From assembly GCA_902729315.2 (NCBI GenBank), contig LR746275.1:3841001-3905000 (forward strand): DNA of 64,000 nt, given 5' to 3'. The notes under the pieces are model-generated. The model was not told the origin of the DNA. It did no database searches and saw only the letters and a list, made by a program, of their open reading frames with translations. The translations under genes were made by a program, and so were the position numbers. Shown piece by piece: positions 1 through 11,367 of this stretch (the first letter of the stretch is position 1; the number at the start of each line of letters is the position of its first letter). This stretch comes from Spirodela intermedia. Lineage: Eukaryota; Streptophyta; Magnoliopsida; Alismatales; Araceae.

Positions 1-1370
1 ATGCTTACCATTGTCTAATAGGCTTTCCAGACCATGGAATATTTCTTGATTCAGGGGTACGACCGGGAACTAAATGCAGGTATGGTTAGCTTGATTCCCC
101 TTGAGGTATCAATCTACATAAAGTTTCAGAAAACAAGGTTAGGTTTGATGTCAGCAGATACTTCTAGAATATATGTGAGCGGCTGGCTGATGGGAAGTGC
201 TGAAGGTGGCTACGATGGCGTATGTATAGCTGCTTCTAGGGAAGATAAGGAAAGGGGTTGACGTGAAAGTTTGATCTTATCAGTGTATACGACTGCTCTC
301 GATGAGCAAATGCCTATTTTTACTATGGTACCTGGTTTCAATGGCCAAAATCAAGAAAAGACTAAGTTTGGTCGGCCGGGGTTTCTTTATGAGCACTCCT
401 CTTACAGAATAGCTAAGTAAAAATAATAATATCAGAGCGGGAGGGATTTCGGGTAAAACGAGTGAAGAAAATTCCTACACATCTCCGTCTGGCTTCGTGT
501 TCCTCCTTGATGAAGACGACATCCTGTTGTTGAAGATTAGTGAGTGGTTGGAGTGATCATGATCCCATGGACAGACGTGGAAATCCTATAAACCTGGCAG
601 TCTCACAACGCCACTCTTGTTCTATATGCGGTCGTTTTTAGTCGAATAACGATAAAACTAAACAATATAATATTTATTGACAATATAAACTCTGCAGTAA
701 GCAAGCTCTTCTGTCCATCACCAATAATTGAGGGCCACACTTGATCGTACCGACACAACACGACATGCTAGTATGACGTATTCCGATCACCGACAGTAAA
801 CAGAGATGGAGATGTGGACCACCCTTGGGTACTCTAGTGGGAGCTGTTGATGACCAGTTTATCTCCTTGCTGCTGGCATCTTTCTAGACAGGGACTGCGC
901 TTCAAGAAAAGATGGAATAGGAAGACGTGTTTCCAGAACGAACAAGATACGGGTTGAGAAGGAGGAGTTAGCAAAGTTGGACAAGATTGGAATGGGCATA
1001 GGAACATGTATTGATGTATCAGATCGGCTAATGCTCCCAGGTTGATGCGACGCATTCCACCAGTTGACTGGAGACTTTATTATTGGTATATCGATCGGTC
1101 CAGCACGGATTGAAATAGGAGCCGGTTTATATTGGTGAATGACCTGTAAACTCAGAAATGATTAATGGATCCTCATTAATGAATGACCCTATTTCAGAGT
1201 CACCTACTTAATTATGATATTAATGTCATTGTAAATCATTGACCTCGAAATTAGAGAAAAAACCTCTTGTTACCTAACCCCGGTCAACTGTCTTCCCGCG
1301 TATTTCTCCATCAGTGCCATTGTGTACGGAGTAAACAGAGTCGACTGAAGACATGCCCAAGGGCCGCTCG
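1..1370. other. No recognised gene; one exon-like segment
   Basis: I see no protein family here. The only gene-like signal is positions 31-79: an AG acceptor after a pyrimidine stretch, 49 bases that are open in a frame reading HGIFLDSGVRPGTKC, then a GTATGG donor. It could be an internal exon of a gene that begins before the window, but no flanking exon could be joined to it. The rest is unstructured intergenic DNA. Confidence 0.25.
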
Positions 1371-1460
1371 TCATACATCACTGATGTCGGATTCCAAACG
1401 ATAATAAGCCCGCCAAAATGCCTTGAAGATACCCTGTCTTGGCCTACGGACTGATTTAGC

Positions 1461-1469
1461 TATATAAAT
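1461..1469 (+). promoter_or_regulatory. TATA box of decayed lectin copy
   Basis: TATATAAAT lies 50 bases upstream of the ATG of the decayed lectin copy. It still looks like a good TATA element even though the coding region behind it is broken. Confidence 0.4.
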
Positions 1470-1518
1470 AGTCAGGCTTCTTTCTTTGCTGTTCCCTGTC
1501 TCAAGTTTCAGATCAGCG

Positions 1519-2150
1519 ATGACAGCGAGAGAGCTGTTCTTCCTCTTGCTCCCTGCCATCTTCCTCTGTCGCTTACCGGCCTCCTGCACGCCCAAGAACA
1601 TCCTTTACGACGGCGAGAGCTTGTAAACTGGCTAATCCTTGACTATGGCTGGTGCCAACTAATCATACACCTTTCATTGCTGCTATCAAGGTCTCAGCCA
1701 CATTTCTGCTCGATTTGCTGACCGTAACGAACTTTACTCTGCCCCTGAAAAAAGAGTTGACCCAGAAGGAATGGAACTACTGAAGAGTTGTCTGCCAGAA
1801 AAAGAGCATTCAGGAAGGAAGGAGGGCAGGGAGTCTACTGGACGCGGTTCAACTAGCACGGAAACAGCGCTGCTATCAAGGTCTCAGCCACAAGCGGCCT
1901 GGACAGTCACGACAGTCTCTCATTGCTGAGGGACCGCGACCTTGATAAATACGGCTACGGCAACGCCCTATCTACGGCTTCGACTAAGACTGACTTTGAC
2001 TCCTGTAACCACGTTCGCGTCCTCCAGCGCAACCGCAACGCCGTCGTCTACGGTGGATCGCTGCTACTGGCGCCAATGCTTACGGCGCTGGGATCAAAAT
2101 ATCTTGCATGCCGGCTCTTTATAGGAACGAAACTTCAGTATCTCGGGGGT
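1519..2150 (+). pseudogene. Decayed GNA-like mannose-binding lectin
   Basis: The ATG at 1519 opens 35 codons encoding a hydrophobic signal peptide followed by TPKNILYDGESL, the start of a mature monocot bulb-type lectin. A TAA at 1624 and a second stop four codons later break the frame. Roughly 1660-1880 no longer resembles a lectin. The family reappears near 1990-2110, where VLQRNRNAVVYGGSL matches the third mannose-binding motif (Q-x-D-x-N-x-V-x-Y) with D changed to N; the following part, TGANAYGAG, is in another frame. Stops, frameshifts and internal replacement make this a pseudogene. It is more diverged from the lectins at 35.7 and 43.8 kb than those are from each other, so it is an older family member. 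Confidence 0.75.
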
Positions 2151-2599
2151 AAGATACACTTTTCGTTGAATCGAGCTGGGGAGCGTTCTCGATGAAGCCC
2201 CTGCGTAGCCGATTGGCTGAGGACGGTTTTATTAGTCGATCGTTCCCTTACCCTTCTAGCATTCTGTACTTCATCAAAGCTTTTAGTGACTGAGTCTTGA
2301 GAGAGAGATGCATAGATAATCATTCGAAAACTCTCTTATCTTCTCAAGTTTTTTCCTTTTTGTAGTCCACGTTCTCAAGTTGTTTTTTGCTTTGAAGATT
2401 GGTCAATCAATTTCAAAAATCTTTCTATTATCTAGAATGAGCAGTGATGAACATCTACCTTTTTTTGTTGTTTGTTTTATTTCAAATTTGAACTGGAGGT
2501 TAATTTCTTATCAACAAATAATTTTTTTGTTGAGGTCAAGTTTAGATAAACACATTTGATCCATCATTGTTTCCACGTAATCTGCTAACATCTCACCAT

Positions 2600-4200
2600 C
2601 TAATTATAAGGTTATTACAATACTATATCCATCCACACCTTAATGTGATTTTTCTTAAATAAAATCTTTCTACTAAGATTTCCCTTTTAAGAATTGTAAG
2701 ACATGATTGTCGCTAAGAGATGAACTTCTCTCCGATGATGTATAATTGACTATAAACACCTATTAAGTATGTAATGTTTGGTTTGGCGTGGGAAAGGTAA
2801 ACCAACTTTCCCTCAGGACACAAATATCTTAATTTTTATACATGACTATGTTCATCTAGATTCTTGAGTTTATGATTCAGATTTATAGGAGTATTTATGG
2901 AATAACATCTAATTTTACAATATCCTTTACAAGGCGAATAATATGCTTTAAATGAAAAAAAATCCTTTGTTTCAAATGAACTACTTCAATGTGAAAAAAA
3001 TATTTATATATTTTTAATATTTTATTATTAAATTATTTTTCCAAACACTTACTATAATATTCTTTTCTTTCTCATCATTCCTTATTAGTATTATGTCATC
3101 TACATAAACTAATAGGATTGTACTTGTAGTTGTACCTAAAGGTGAATGTCTAATAAATACAATATGCTTTCCATTGCTAAATATATAACTAAATTTCTCG
3201 TATCACATTTGTATTCTTGGTGATTACTTGATTTATTACATATAAATCTTTCTTTAACTTATATATTACATTACTTTCTAAGCTGATTTTATATCTTTGA
3301 GGAACATCCATATAAATTTCTTTATCATGTTCTCCATGTAAAATAATATTTTTTATGTTGATAAGTTCTCTCATTTGATTATTCTCTAATATCTTCATCT
3401 CCTCATTCATAACTCGTTTTCACTGTTCATGAGATCTTAGAAACATTTGATGGGATGGATATAATATTAAAAAAAAAAAAGAAATAGTCTGTACAAAGAA
3501 GATAGATGTTTAAATGACATAAATTGAGAAATATGATATCTTAAATTTCTAAATATTTTATCTTTTCTTTTCTAATAGATATGGTTAAATCTTATTGAGT
3601 TTTCTCTAGTATAAAGAAATGATTGAGTTTTTATTTGAATATTCTCAACACTATGGGAAGGTGTACCAATTAGAGGTCACATTCAGCAGTGTAAGTTTCT
3701 AACTTCTTGTTCTCCACCACTATTCTTAAATAATTTTTCCCCCCAAGAGAAATATTCTTAGTATTAAAGAAGGATTAATTGAAAACAATTGATGTTATTA
3801 AATGTTACATCAATTGAAAAAAAAAAATTCTTTCATAAGAGATGAAAATATTTATATCCTTTTTTAGTGTTTGAATATGTAATGAAAATAGTTTTTAATA
3901 TTGGCAAAGAAAGCTTTTCTTTGGTTTGATCTTTATCATGTACGTATAACAAGTATTGAAAAATCCTAAGAATAAAGTTAACCTTCATTTGAACACATGG
4001 GTAATGAGATGATAGAATCTCTAATAGGCTCTTATATCTTAAGACCATAGTTGGTAAGCAATTTATGAGGTTAATAGCCATTAAGACTATTTTTATCTAT
4101 AAAAAGTAGTACATTATTTTAAAATAGAAGTGTTCTAATATGTAAAAAAAATAAATCCTCTCTACTACCCCATTTTGTTGTGGTTCGTTCATATATATAT
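2600..4200 (-). mobile_element. Degenerate Ty1-copia pol relic
   Basis: Read on the minus strand, this AT-rich stretch holds pieces of a copia polyprotein in the expected order. Integrase: EPQQNGVVER near 4157-4187, then a C-terminal integrase piece at 3833-4081 with the family-typical run ending YSNTKKGYK. Reverse transcriptase: NEEMKILENN, then LHGEHDKEIYMDVPQ and YKLKKDLYVINQ at 3189-3410, then the catalytic LVYVDDII near 3090-3120. A weak RNase H-proximal match (FKKNHIKV) lies near 2640-2690. Frames are broken between blocks by stops and indels, and I could not identify LTRs, so this is a dead fragment. The adjoining 2200-2600 shows nothing recognisable. Confidence 0.8.
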
Positions 4201-4797
4201 GAGGATTTACAAATAATTAACTCCTTTTGAGAATTTATTTATTCATTAGATAAATATGATTATAATGAAATTAGTTCACAGATTATGCATTTGTGCTCTA
4301 TCAAGTCCCCATTACCTATCCATCTACACAGGCGAGGAACATCAAATAGTATAAGAATTATTCCGGAAATCATAAATACCAGACCTTTTGTGCATCTATT
4401 CGTCATAATTTTGCTAGGCATCTGACGTCATTATTATCACAAAACCATCAACGTGGGTCAGACCCAGCAGAGTTCGAGGAAAGGGTCAAGCCCAGTGCGC
4501 TTATTCCCCCTCAAATGTCCCACGCCAAATGCGGGCCGTCCGTCAGCCCATTAGTGGGCTGCGGCTTCCGACGCAGCTGATGTAAGCAGATTTTATAAAA
4601 ATAAAAAATCAATAAAATTACTTGCGAAATAGCCCCCAAATGGCCTGTTCGTGAACGTGACAACGGTAGGCAGTCATCTTAAGCCACGTGGAACCCGGAG
4701 GCAGGGAGAGAGAGAGAGAGAGATAAGAGGAGCTCGTCTGTAGAAGCGCCGTCGTCTGGGAGGGGCTTCTTCTTCCCTCCCCTTCTGAAGAAGATTC
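4201..4797 (+). promoter_or_regulatory. Upstream region of the UPRT gene
   Basis: This is the spacer between the copia relic and the UPRT start. A possible TATA element (TTTATAAAAATA) lies near 4592-4603, about 200 bases before the ATG. A GA run at about 4707-4722 probably falls in the 5' leader, a common feature of plant leaders. No transcript start can be fixed from sequence alone. Confidence 0.35.
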
Positions 4798-7700
4798 ATG
4801 GCGTGGAGCATTACATCTCCGCCGCAGGCGCCGCATTTGGCGGCGGCGCGGCTGCCCTCGTCGGGGATGCGTCACGTTGGAGCCTCGTTGCTGCCTCCTC
4901 CTGCCACCACCTCCTTCTTGCTGCTCAAGAAGGTATCCATGCATCTTCTTCTCTCCGTTCGCTCCCTTAAAAACCCCTTGGTCGCTAAAATCCCAGGCTG
5001 ACGGACTTTAAGCTGCGTCTTCCCCGGGCAGGCGGCGGTGGCGTCGGGGAGGAGGGGCCGCAGGTGCTGCGTTTCCCCTGCGATGGCAACGGCCATCTCG
5101 AGCGACCGGATGCTGGTAATGCGCGAGAGATGTCGCTTCTTTAGCCCTGCTGGTGTGTCTTGTTTGCACTTGAGGCTTCTGCGATTGAGTATGCGTCTGG
5201 TTGTATTTCAGGTGTTCGTCCCACCGCACCCGCTGATCAAGCACTGGGTCTCTGTTCTGAGGAACGAGGAGACGCCCTGTGCCGTGTTTAGTAAGTTGTG
5301 GACATCCATTTAATTCTCACTCCTCTCGCCTACCGACCACTGTCCTACTAAAGGTTCTTTCGCATCTTCGCTGTCATGTTAGCTTTTGTTTGATGCGTTG
5401 TAAATGCCATCTGCTTTGTGCATTGAGATTCAGTACTTGTGTTTCTGACAAGAACTCTGTTTGCCCATTCTTTTACTATCAAATGGTTCTTCCGAATCTT
5501 GATGCGCTGTCGCATTTGATCTGTTTTGATTCGTTCAAATATTTTTAGTGGTGATTCGGAGATCGTGTATCTCGTCCAATCCTGTCGACTGATCCATTCC
5601 GACGAGTCACCGCATGGGTTTCTCATCCGCAGAAATCCCGGTACTACATCCTCATGAAGAGATCACGTATAATTCATGACTCTCCTGCTAGAGGGGAATA
5701 TTTTAAAAAGTCTTTACAGCATCCCAAAAAATAGATCATCTCACATGAAATAGTATTTCGAATTTATGGGACAAACCACCCGAATCTTATCCTTCTACAT
5801 ATTTTATTATTTTTCTATGGAAATGATCTCATGTGGGTCTCCGTTGTAATGCATGATCCAGGGACCATAGCTTAAAATGTAGAAAAATTCATGGCATGTG
5901 CTAGTGTGGCGCACAAGTATCAAGAAAGCATGAAAACAAAAGAACAGGAGAAGATGTGTAGAAACGTAAGATAGTTTTCAAAAGCATAGGGATCGACTGA
6001 TATGATTTTTCCTTACCAGTTCTAGATGAATTTAGGATTGTATATCAGGTTCAACTACTTCGTTTATCTCCCTCTTACACTAGTGGTCATAGAGGTATAT
6101 TTTTTTCCTGATATTTTATATCTTTCGCTGAATTAATGTCACTATGATCAATTTTGGTCGGTCTTTTCCAACTACCATGCTCTAATCCTAATTTTCATTC
6201 CCAGATTACAAATTCATTGCATGGTTACTCATCCAAAATCCACGTTTCTTCAAAGGATGAAGAAATGATAATAAATAGTCCCCTATCCCCACTAGCAGTT
6301 CAGATCCAAGTTCTATTTAGTATGGTTGCTTGCTTTTTTAAGCCTCCCAATGCCTTTAATCAAATGGATAAGTAACTAGCCTTTCTTTCAATGTTCAATG
6401 TAGAAAACGCAATGGCAGAACTAGGAAGGCTGCTAATATATGAAGCATCAAGGGACTGGCTGGTGAGTTGATAGTTACATTCTCTCCAGTTCTTGTTTAC
6501 CGGTGAAATCCAGACCTTTTTTTGGCAGTTGCAAAATTATACTACTTTTGACAGGAAAAAAAATAAAATAAATTAGATTCGAGTTTTTTCAACTGTCTGG
6601 TGAAGTGGCAGTATTTTTCCTTGACTGATCACCCTAAATGTGTTGCAAGTACATACTCTCTCTGAAATTTTTCACAAAAAGATATTACCCTGTTGTTTGC
6701 AGCCTACAATAAGTGGAGAGATTCAATCGCCAATGGCTGTTGCCTCTGTTGAGTTCATTGATCCAAGGGAGCCTGTAATGGTATGGAGTATCTTAATTGC
6801 CCTTGTATGCTTTCAGATGATAATTGTGCTACATTCTAAGAGATTTTTTTTTATTCAGAACTGTGTTTTTTACCTTGTGAATTGTCTCAATTACATCCGC
6901 TAGTTTAAGGAAGAACCAATTGGAGAGATCCTTTCTGTTGAAGCCGCTTTTGTCCCTCCAGAAGCAGTTTACTTTGCTACATCCTCTCTTAATCGCAGGT
7001 TGTTTCGATCTTAAGAGCTGGTCTGGCTCTAGTCGAGCATGCATCAGCTATACTGCCAGCAACAAAGACATACCATCTGGGTGAGAAGAAAATTATTTTT
7101 ATTCAGAGACTAGCAGAAACTTAAAATATGGAAGACAATAAACCAGGATGATCTTTCTGACGACCTGGATAGTGATATACTTTGTCTCGGCAGTTTAAAC
7201 CTTGGTATTTTGTTATTATTAGGTGCGAGGTTATTTTACCACGCTGAAAGTAAATTCGTTTATATAGTTTCCTTCTTCTTACCATATACATTAAGCTAAA
7301 TGCTAGTTTTCTGAGTAAATTTTATAAAATTTTCATCTTTTCATTTGCATGGGCTTCCTTTTTTTTTTTTTTTTTTTTTCCTCTTTGACATTTATCTGAT
7401 GCTATTGTTCTTCACATCTGCCAATGAAGGATTCCAGAGAGATGAAAGCACACTCCTCCCATCGTTATACTTTAACAAGTAAGACAAGAATCCCACCCAA
7501 TTTTGTGTGTAAGAAGAGTCTGTTCAAGAAGGCCCAATTTTGTCCTCTCACAGTTTGCCCAACAAGTTTCCAGAGGGTAGTCGAGTGCTTATTGTGGATC
7601 CAATGCTCGCAACTGGTATGCACGCCCTTTGAAAAAGCACTATTTTCATGTGTTTCTTTAGCTAAATGAATTATTTTTGTTTCTGATAAACAAGATATTT

Positions 7701-9092
7701 AGTGGTATTCACGGCAAATCATGTTCAACATGGACCACCCCGATTTCCCAATCCACACCAAGATGTTGCATTGCTCTCTATAAAACTGTTTCCAACATCC
7801 TCCTCCTGAAAATCATGATAATATATACTACTGAAAAAGATTCTGTTAGTTTACTACCCTTGAGATTCTACTACAAACATCGAGAACCCACCCTTGCGAG
7901 CCATCCGGTGAATGTGTTTATTCAATTGAATTATTTATAATGAGTCGTATCCATTCATCGTTTGATGCCCGGGAACGTGATTTTACATGGAAATTCAAGT
8001 CTTACGAGGCCATGAGAATGGGCAGTTTTATTTTATTTTATTTACTTATTATTTTTATTTTTATCTTTTTATGCGAGTCTGTTGGTGAGAAACACGTGGA
8101 TAACTTTTATTGATGAATTAAATTTAATTCTATGGAATGTCGCCTAGAATTCGTTCGAGTTATTGGCAACAATACTATCGTCAATCCAAAGTATTTTCTG
8201 ATGGAGGGGCGAGCTTCCTCTTCTAACAACTAATGGATGCAATACCGGGATAAAATCGAGACTCGTTGAGTCTCATCTCTGCCCGGTTCTCCTGCAAGCG
8301 GTTTAATCTTGATGCCGCTCTTTCCATTGATCAACAGACACTGACGGCCTGATTATTAGCGTCTGCCCTTCTTCAAGTTCATACTATTTCTCCTCCTCGA
8401 CTTCTTCTAATGGAAGCCGATGTCGACCGTTGACTCGCAGGTGGCACGATTGTTGCTGCGATGGACTTGCTGAAGGACTGTGGAGTTGAAAACAAGCAAA
8501 TAAAGATTGTAAGCCCATCAACGTCAGTGTTCCTTGTTTGTGTTTGATTTGATCATCATACGGGAACGTGATCTTGGACGACTTTTAAACTAGATAGAAG
8601 TACTAGATTTAATAAGTCAACCCTTGTCAGCTAGGTCAAGGCCCAGCGCTTATGTACGAAAACCAATCACAAACGTTTTGTGTTTGGTGAAAAAAAGGGT
8701 AAAGCTTCATGAACTCATTCTACTCCGCATGACGATTATGGGTTTTTTTTTTTTTTTTTTTTTCTCTTCGTCAGATATCAGCCGTCGCCGCACCACCAGC
8801 CCTTCAAAAGCTCAGCCAGCAGTTTCCTGGGTAATTAGGCACTTATCTTCTCGTTCCCTCTTCAATCAAAGTCAAATGCTTATCGCGTTTCCCTGGCAGA
8901 GTGCATGTTTACACCGGAATCATCGACCCGGATGTCAACGAGAATGGGTATCCTTTTTCAGCCTGAAATTTATGCCTGACTTTCAGCCGTCTCTCCCTAC
9001 TAATATTTAGCTCCTCCTGCAATCATGCGACCAACTTCAGGTATATAATCCCCGGATTGGGGGACGCCGGCGACCGGTGCTTTGGGACCTGA
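4798..9092 (+). CDS. UPP: Uracil phosphoribosyltransferase, plastid-type (12 exons)
   Basis: Catalyses uracil + PRPP to UMP (pyrimidine salvage). Exons: 4798-4932, 5032-5115, 5212-5290, 6404-6462, 6703-6780, 6999-7080, 7430-7478, 7554-7615, 8441-8508, 8775-8830, 8900-8947, 9041-9092. All introns are GT-AG and the 852 coding bases give 283 residues plus stop. Residues 1 to about 70 (Ala/Ser/Pro/Arg-rich, few acidic) look like a plastid transit peptide, as in the single-domain plant UPP enzyme. The catalytic part starts at VFVPPHPLIKHW (74). It includes ILRAGLALVEHAS in exon 6, the PRPP loop VDPMLATGGT at 203-212, and the uracil-site C-terminus YIIPGLGDAGDR at 268-279. Oddities: Ser where plants usually have Pro before ILRAG, and Asn at the exon 7/8 join where Lys is usual. 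Convergent with the bHLH gene. The protein ends soon after GDAGDR, slightly shorter than family members I know. Confidence 0.93.
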
Positions 9093-9299
9093 AGATTCTT
9101 GTTCTCGATTGGAGTTGATCTCACTGGAGTCATCGTGGTGGCATTTTTCAGTCTCAGCCTTTATGTTCTGGGTCCTGCCACTGCCATCGGTGGCTACACG
9201 TCACGTGAGTTGGTCACGTTGGAGTGTCACGGTGCCATCGCCTAGAACAGCTTCTTATTTCTTCAAGAAACAATTTTTTTGAGCGGTGATAATTTATCT

Positions 9300-9351
<52 letters not shown>

Positions 9352-9825
9352 TTGTATTAGTATATATATATAAATAATATACCCCAAGACTGGTGAGGGC
9401 CCGACAGGAGTAATTACTTTGTCATTGCGTGGAAATGGACAAACATCTTAGAGCCACACGCGCCCCACGCGGGGATAGAGATAAATGATCAGGTTGACCA
9501 TTTCGACGCCGTCAGGGGCGGTCTTCCGACAGCCCTCTTGGAGCTGGCCAGCTCTGACTTTTCTGGTCTAACACTCCAGGCAGGACACGAGGGTCAGAGA
9601 CAGGAGACAATTCTTTCATTTCCTTCTCTCTCGCTCTCTTTCTCTCTCTAGCTTCAAAGGGTGCAGCTGGATGCTGCGACCGAATAAAAGTCTCACCGCC
9701 GTAATCCTCGTCAGAAGCCACTTAGAGATGCATTCTAACGTCATCAGGGATCTACTTTCATAATCAATTAATCGTCAACAGGAAGTTGGCATTGCCAAAG
9801 CAGGTTGGGGAGCTGGCGGCGGCGG
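9093..9825. other. Convergent intergenic region, UPRT/bHLH
   Basis: Both neighbours end here, so it should hold both 3' UTRs. It contains the long CT microsatellite at 9306-9349 followed by a TA-rich stretch, and a second CT-rich stretch near 9623-9648. I see no reading frame with family similarity. Confidence 0.5.
9306..9349. repeat. (CT)22 microsatellite
   Basis: An uninterrupted run of CT dinucleotides about 44 bases long lies just 3' of the UPRT stop codon, followed by a TATATATATA stretch. It is likely length-polymorphic. Confidence 0.95.
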
Positions 9826-11367
9826 CTAGGCCACGGGGGGCCTCAGGACGTGATCTTGGGAGGTGTCCACGGCCGTCGGGGGCAGCCACTGCCACATGGC
9901 CAAGTGCGGCGGCGGATAGTTCGCGAAAGGCACGTTCTTGTTGCAGGCAACGAACGCCGCCGCGGGGAAGGACGGCGGCGCCCCTGTGTGGTGGGGTACG
10001 AACGGTGGAACGCGCGGCGGCATGCCGGCGTCGTTCAGCATCTGCTCTATTCGGTCCTTCTCGGCCTTGAGCTTCACCTTCTCGTCCCTCAGCTCCATCT
10101 TCTCCGCCTGCGGACCACAAAGAGACGGCCGTGTCGGCATGGATATAAGCAGCCGAAGCCGATCTGACTGGAAGAAGAGACCCATCCTCTCTCTCTCTCA
10201 CCTTGAGAGCTTTAATGTCGCTCAGAAGAGCCTCGTTTGATTCCCGGAGCTTCTCCGCCTCGAGGCGCAGCTGGGCCAGCCGGCGGGCGGCGTCGCTCAA
10301 AATGGCGGCTTTGTCGACCTTCGGAGGTCTCCCCGGCTCCAGAATGGACAACAGCTCCAAGAACCTGCTCCATTAAGAGAAATTGGGCATCATCCATCAG
10401 AGAGAAAGATCTCAATAAGGAGCTTCAAAGATGTACAGATTATCCTCGGGTAGAAATCTACCTGTCGTTCAGCTTGTCTCTGCGCATCTTCTCCCGGCAG
10501 GCTTTGGTTCCTGGTTTGGCAGGTGAGCCGGCGCGATTTCTGAAAGGATCATCGGAGAGGAAACCCAGGTTGAAACAGAGAGTACGCTGATATAAAAATA
10601 ATAGAAAAAAGGTCGGGGGAATTGATTGAAAACAGTAGTCATCTATCTATACGATTCGAGCGGAGGATGACATGGGGGAAGCATTCGGGTGGGCATCTGC
10701 TTGGTGAGGGAGATGATGGATTGGCACTAATCACGCCGAAATGAGAACTTTCAAGAAAGAGTACGCAAATATTTTGTCGTCTGATCCGTACCGCTTCTTG
10801 GAAGCATGATCGAAGTTGTTCTCTCCTCTGGACAAAAGATCCAGCCCGAGCACACTGCAAAACACAAAACGGAAAGGGAATCAAACAGCCGCTTTTTAGA
10901 CGCTACAGAAAACCAACCAAATCGTCTGCTATTTCGATGGAGCAAGAAGTTCATGAAGATAGAATGAATTTAAGAAATAAAATAAAGTCAACGGGGAGAA
11001 GCCGCAAGATGAGGGTGCTAGGAAAATAATTGACGGGTCATTCTTCAACCTGCGACCTCCGTAGACACCTGATCTTAATTCTAGTAAATGGGACAAAAAT
11101 ATCTGGAGAGCCACGGAGGAACCCCGTTAGATATCGTGGATTCAGATTCCTTCAAGAAACTGAGTGATCAGACCTGGAAGCCTGGTGAAGGGGGATCATC
11201 CTTGCAAAAAAAGAAAATCGTACAAAAGAGTCACCGGAAAGTTACCTAGGGTGGGTGGGATCATCCCCGATGTCCGTCTGCCAGATGAAATTCGCCCCCT
11301 GGACCTCGTCCTCCAGCCCGCCGTAATCGAGAAACCACCCCCCTCCGGTGTTCGGACCCGAGCCCAT
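9826..11367 (-). CDS. ILR3-like subgroup IVc bHLH transcription factor (5 exons)
   Basis: A basic helix-loop-helix regulator of the iron-deficiency response class (ILR3, bHLH34/104/115 relatives). Minus-strand exons: 11367-11246, 10854-10792, 10539-10462, 10364-10202, 10107-9826. All junctions are GT-AG and the 708 coding bases give 235 residues, close to the size of Arabidopsis ILR3. The start MGSGPNTGGGWFLDYG fits the acidic, aromatic N-terminus of the family. The basic region is KACREKMRRDKLNDR (74-88), helix 1 FLELLSILEP, loop GRPPKVDK, helix 2 AAILSDAARRLAQLR. A heptad zipper (LEAEKLRESN through MELRDEKVKLKAEK) runs to about residue 165. The C-terminus ends in LRPPVA, the conserved tail of IVc factors. 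Known family: IVc members dimerise, switch on group Ib bHLH genes, and are targets of BRUTUS-type E3 ligases. An upstream ATG at 11604 is in frame but the leader it would add is low-complexity, so I prefer 11367. Confidence 0.92.

Noticed and set aside
6901-6998. Open stretch between UPRT exons 5 and 6
   Set aside because: Joining exon 5 directly to 6999 gives PREPVM-VVSILRAG, matching the family. Including this stretch would insert about 33 foreign residues.
9764-10360. Single 198-codon minus-strand frame starting MELLSILEP
   Set aside because: It reads through the 10108-10201 intron of the bHLH gene. The spliced model joins the zipper correctly and ends in LRPPVA.
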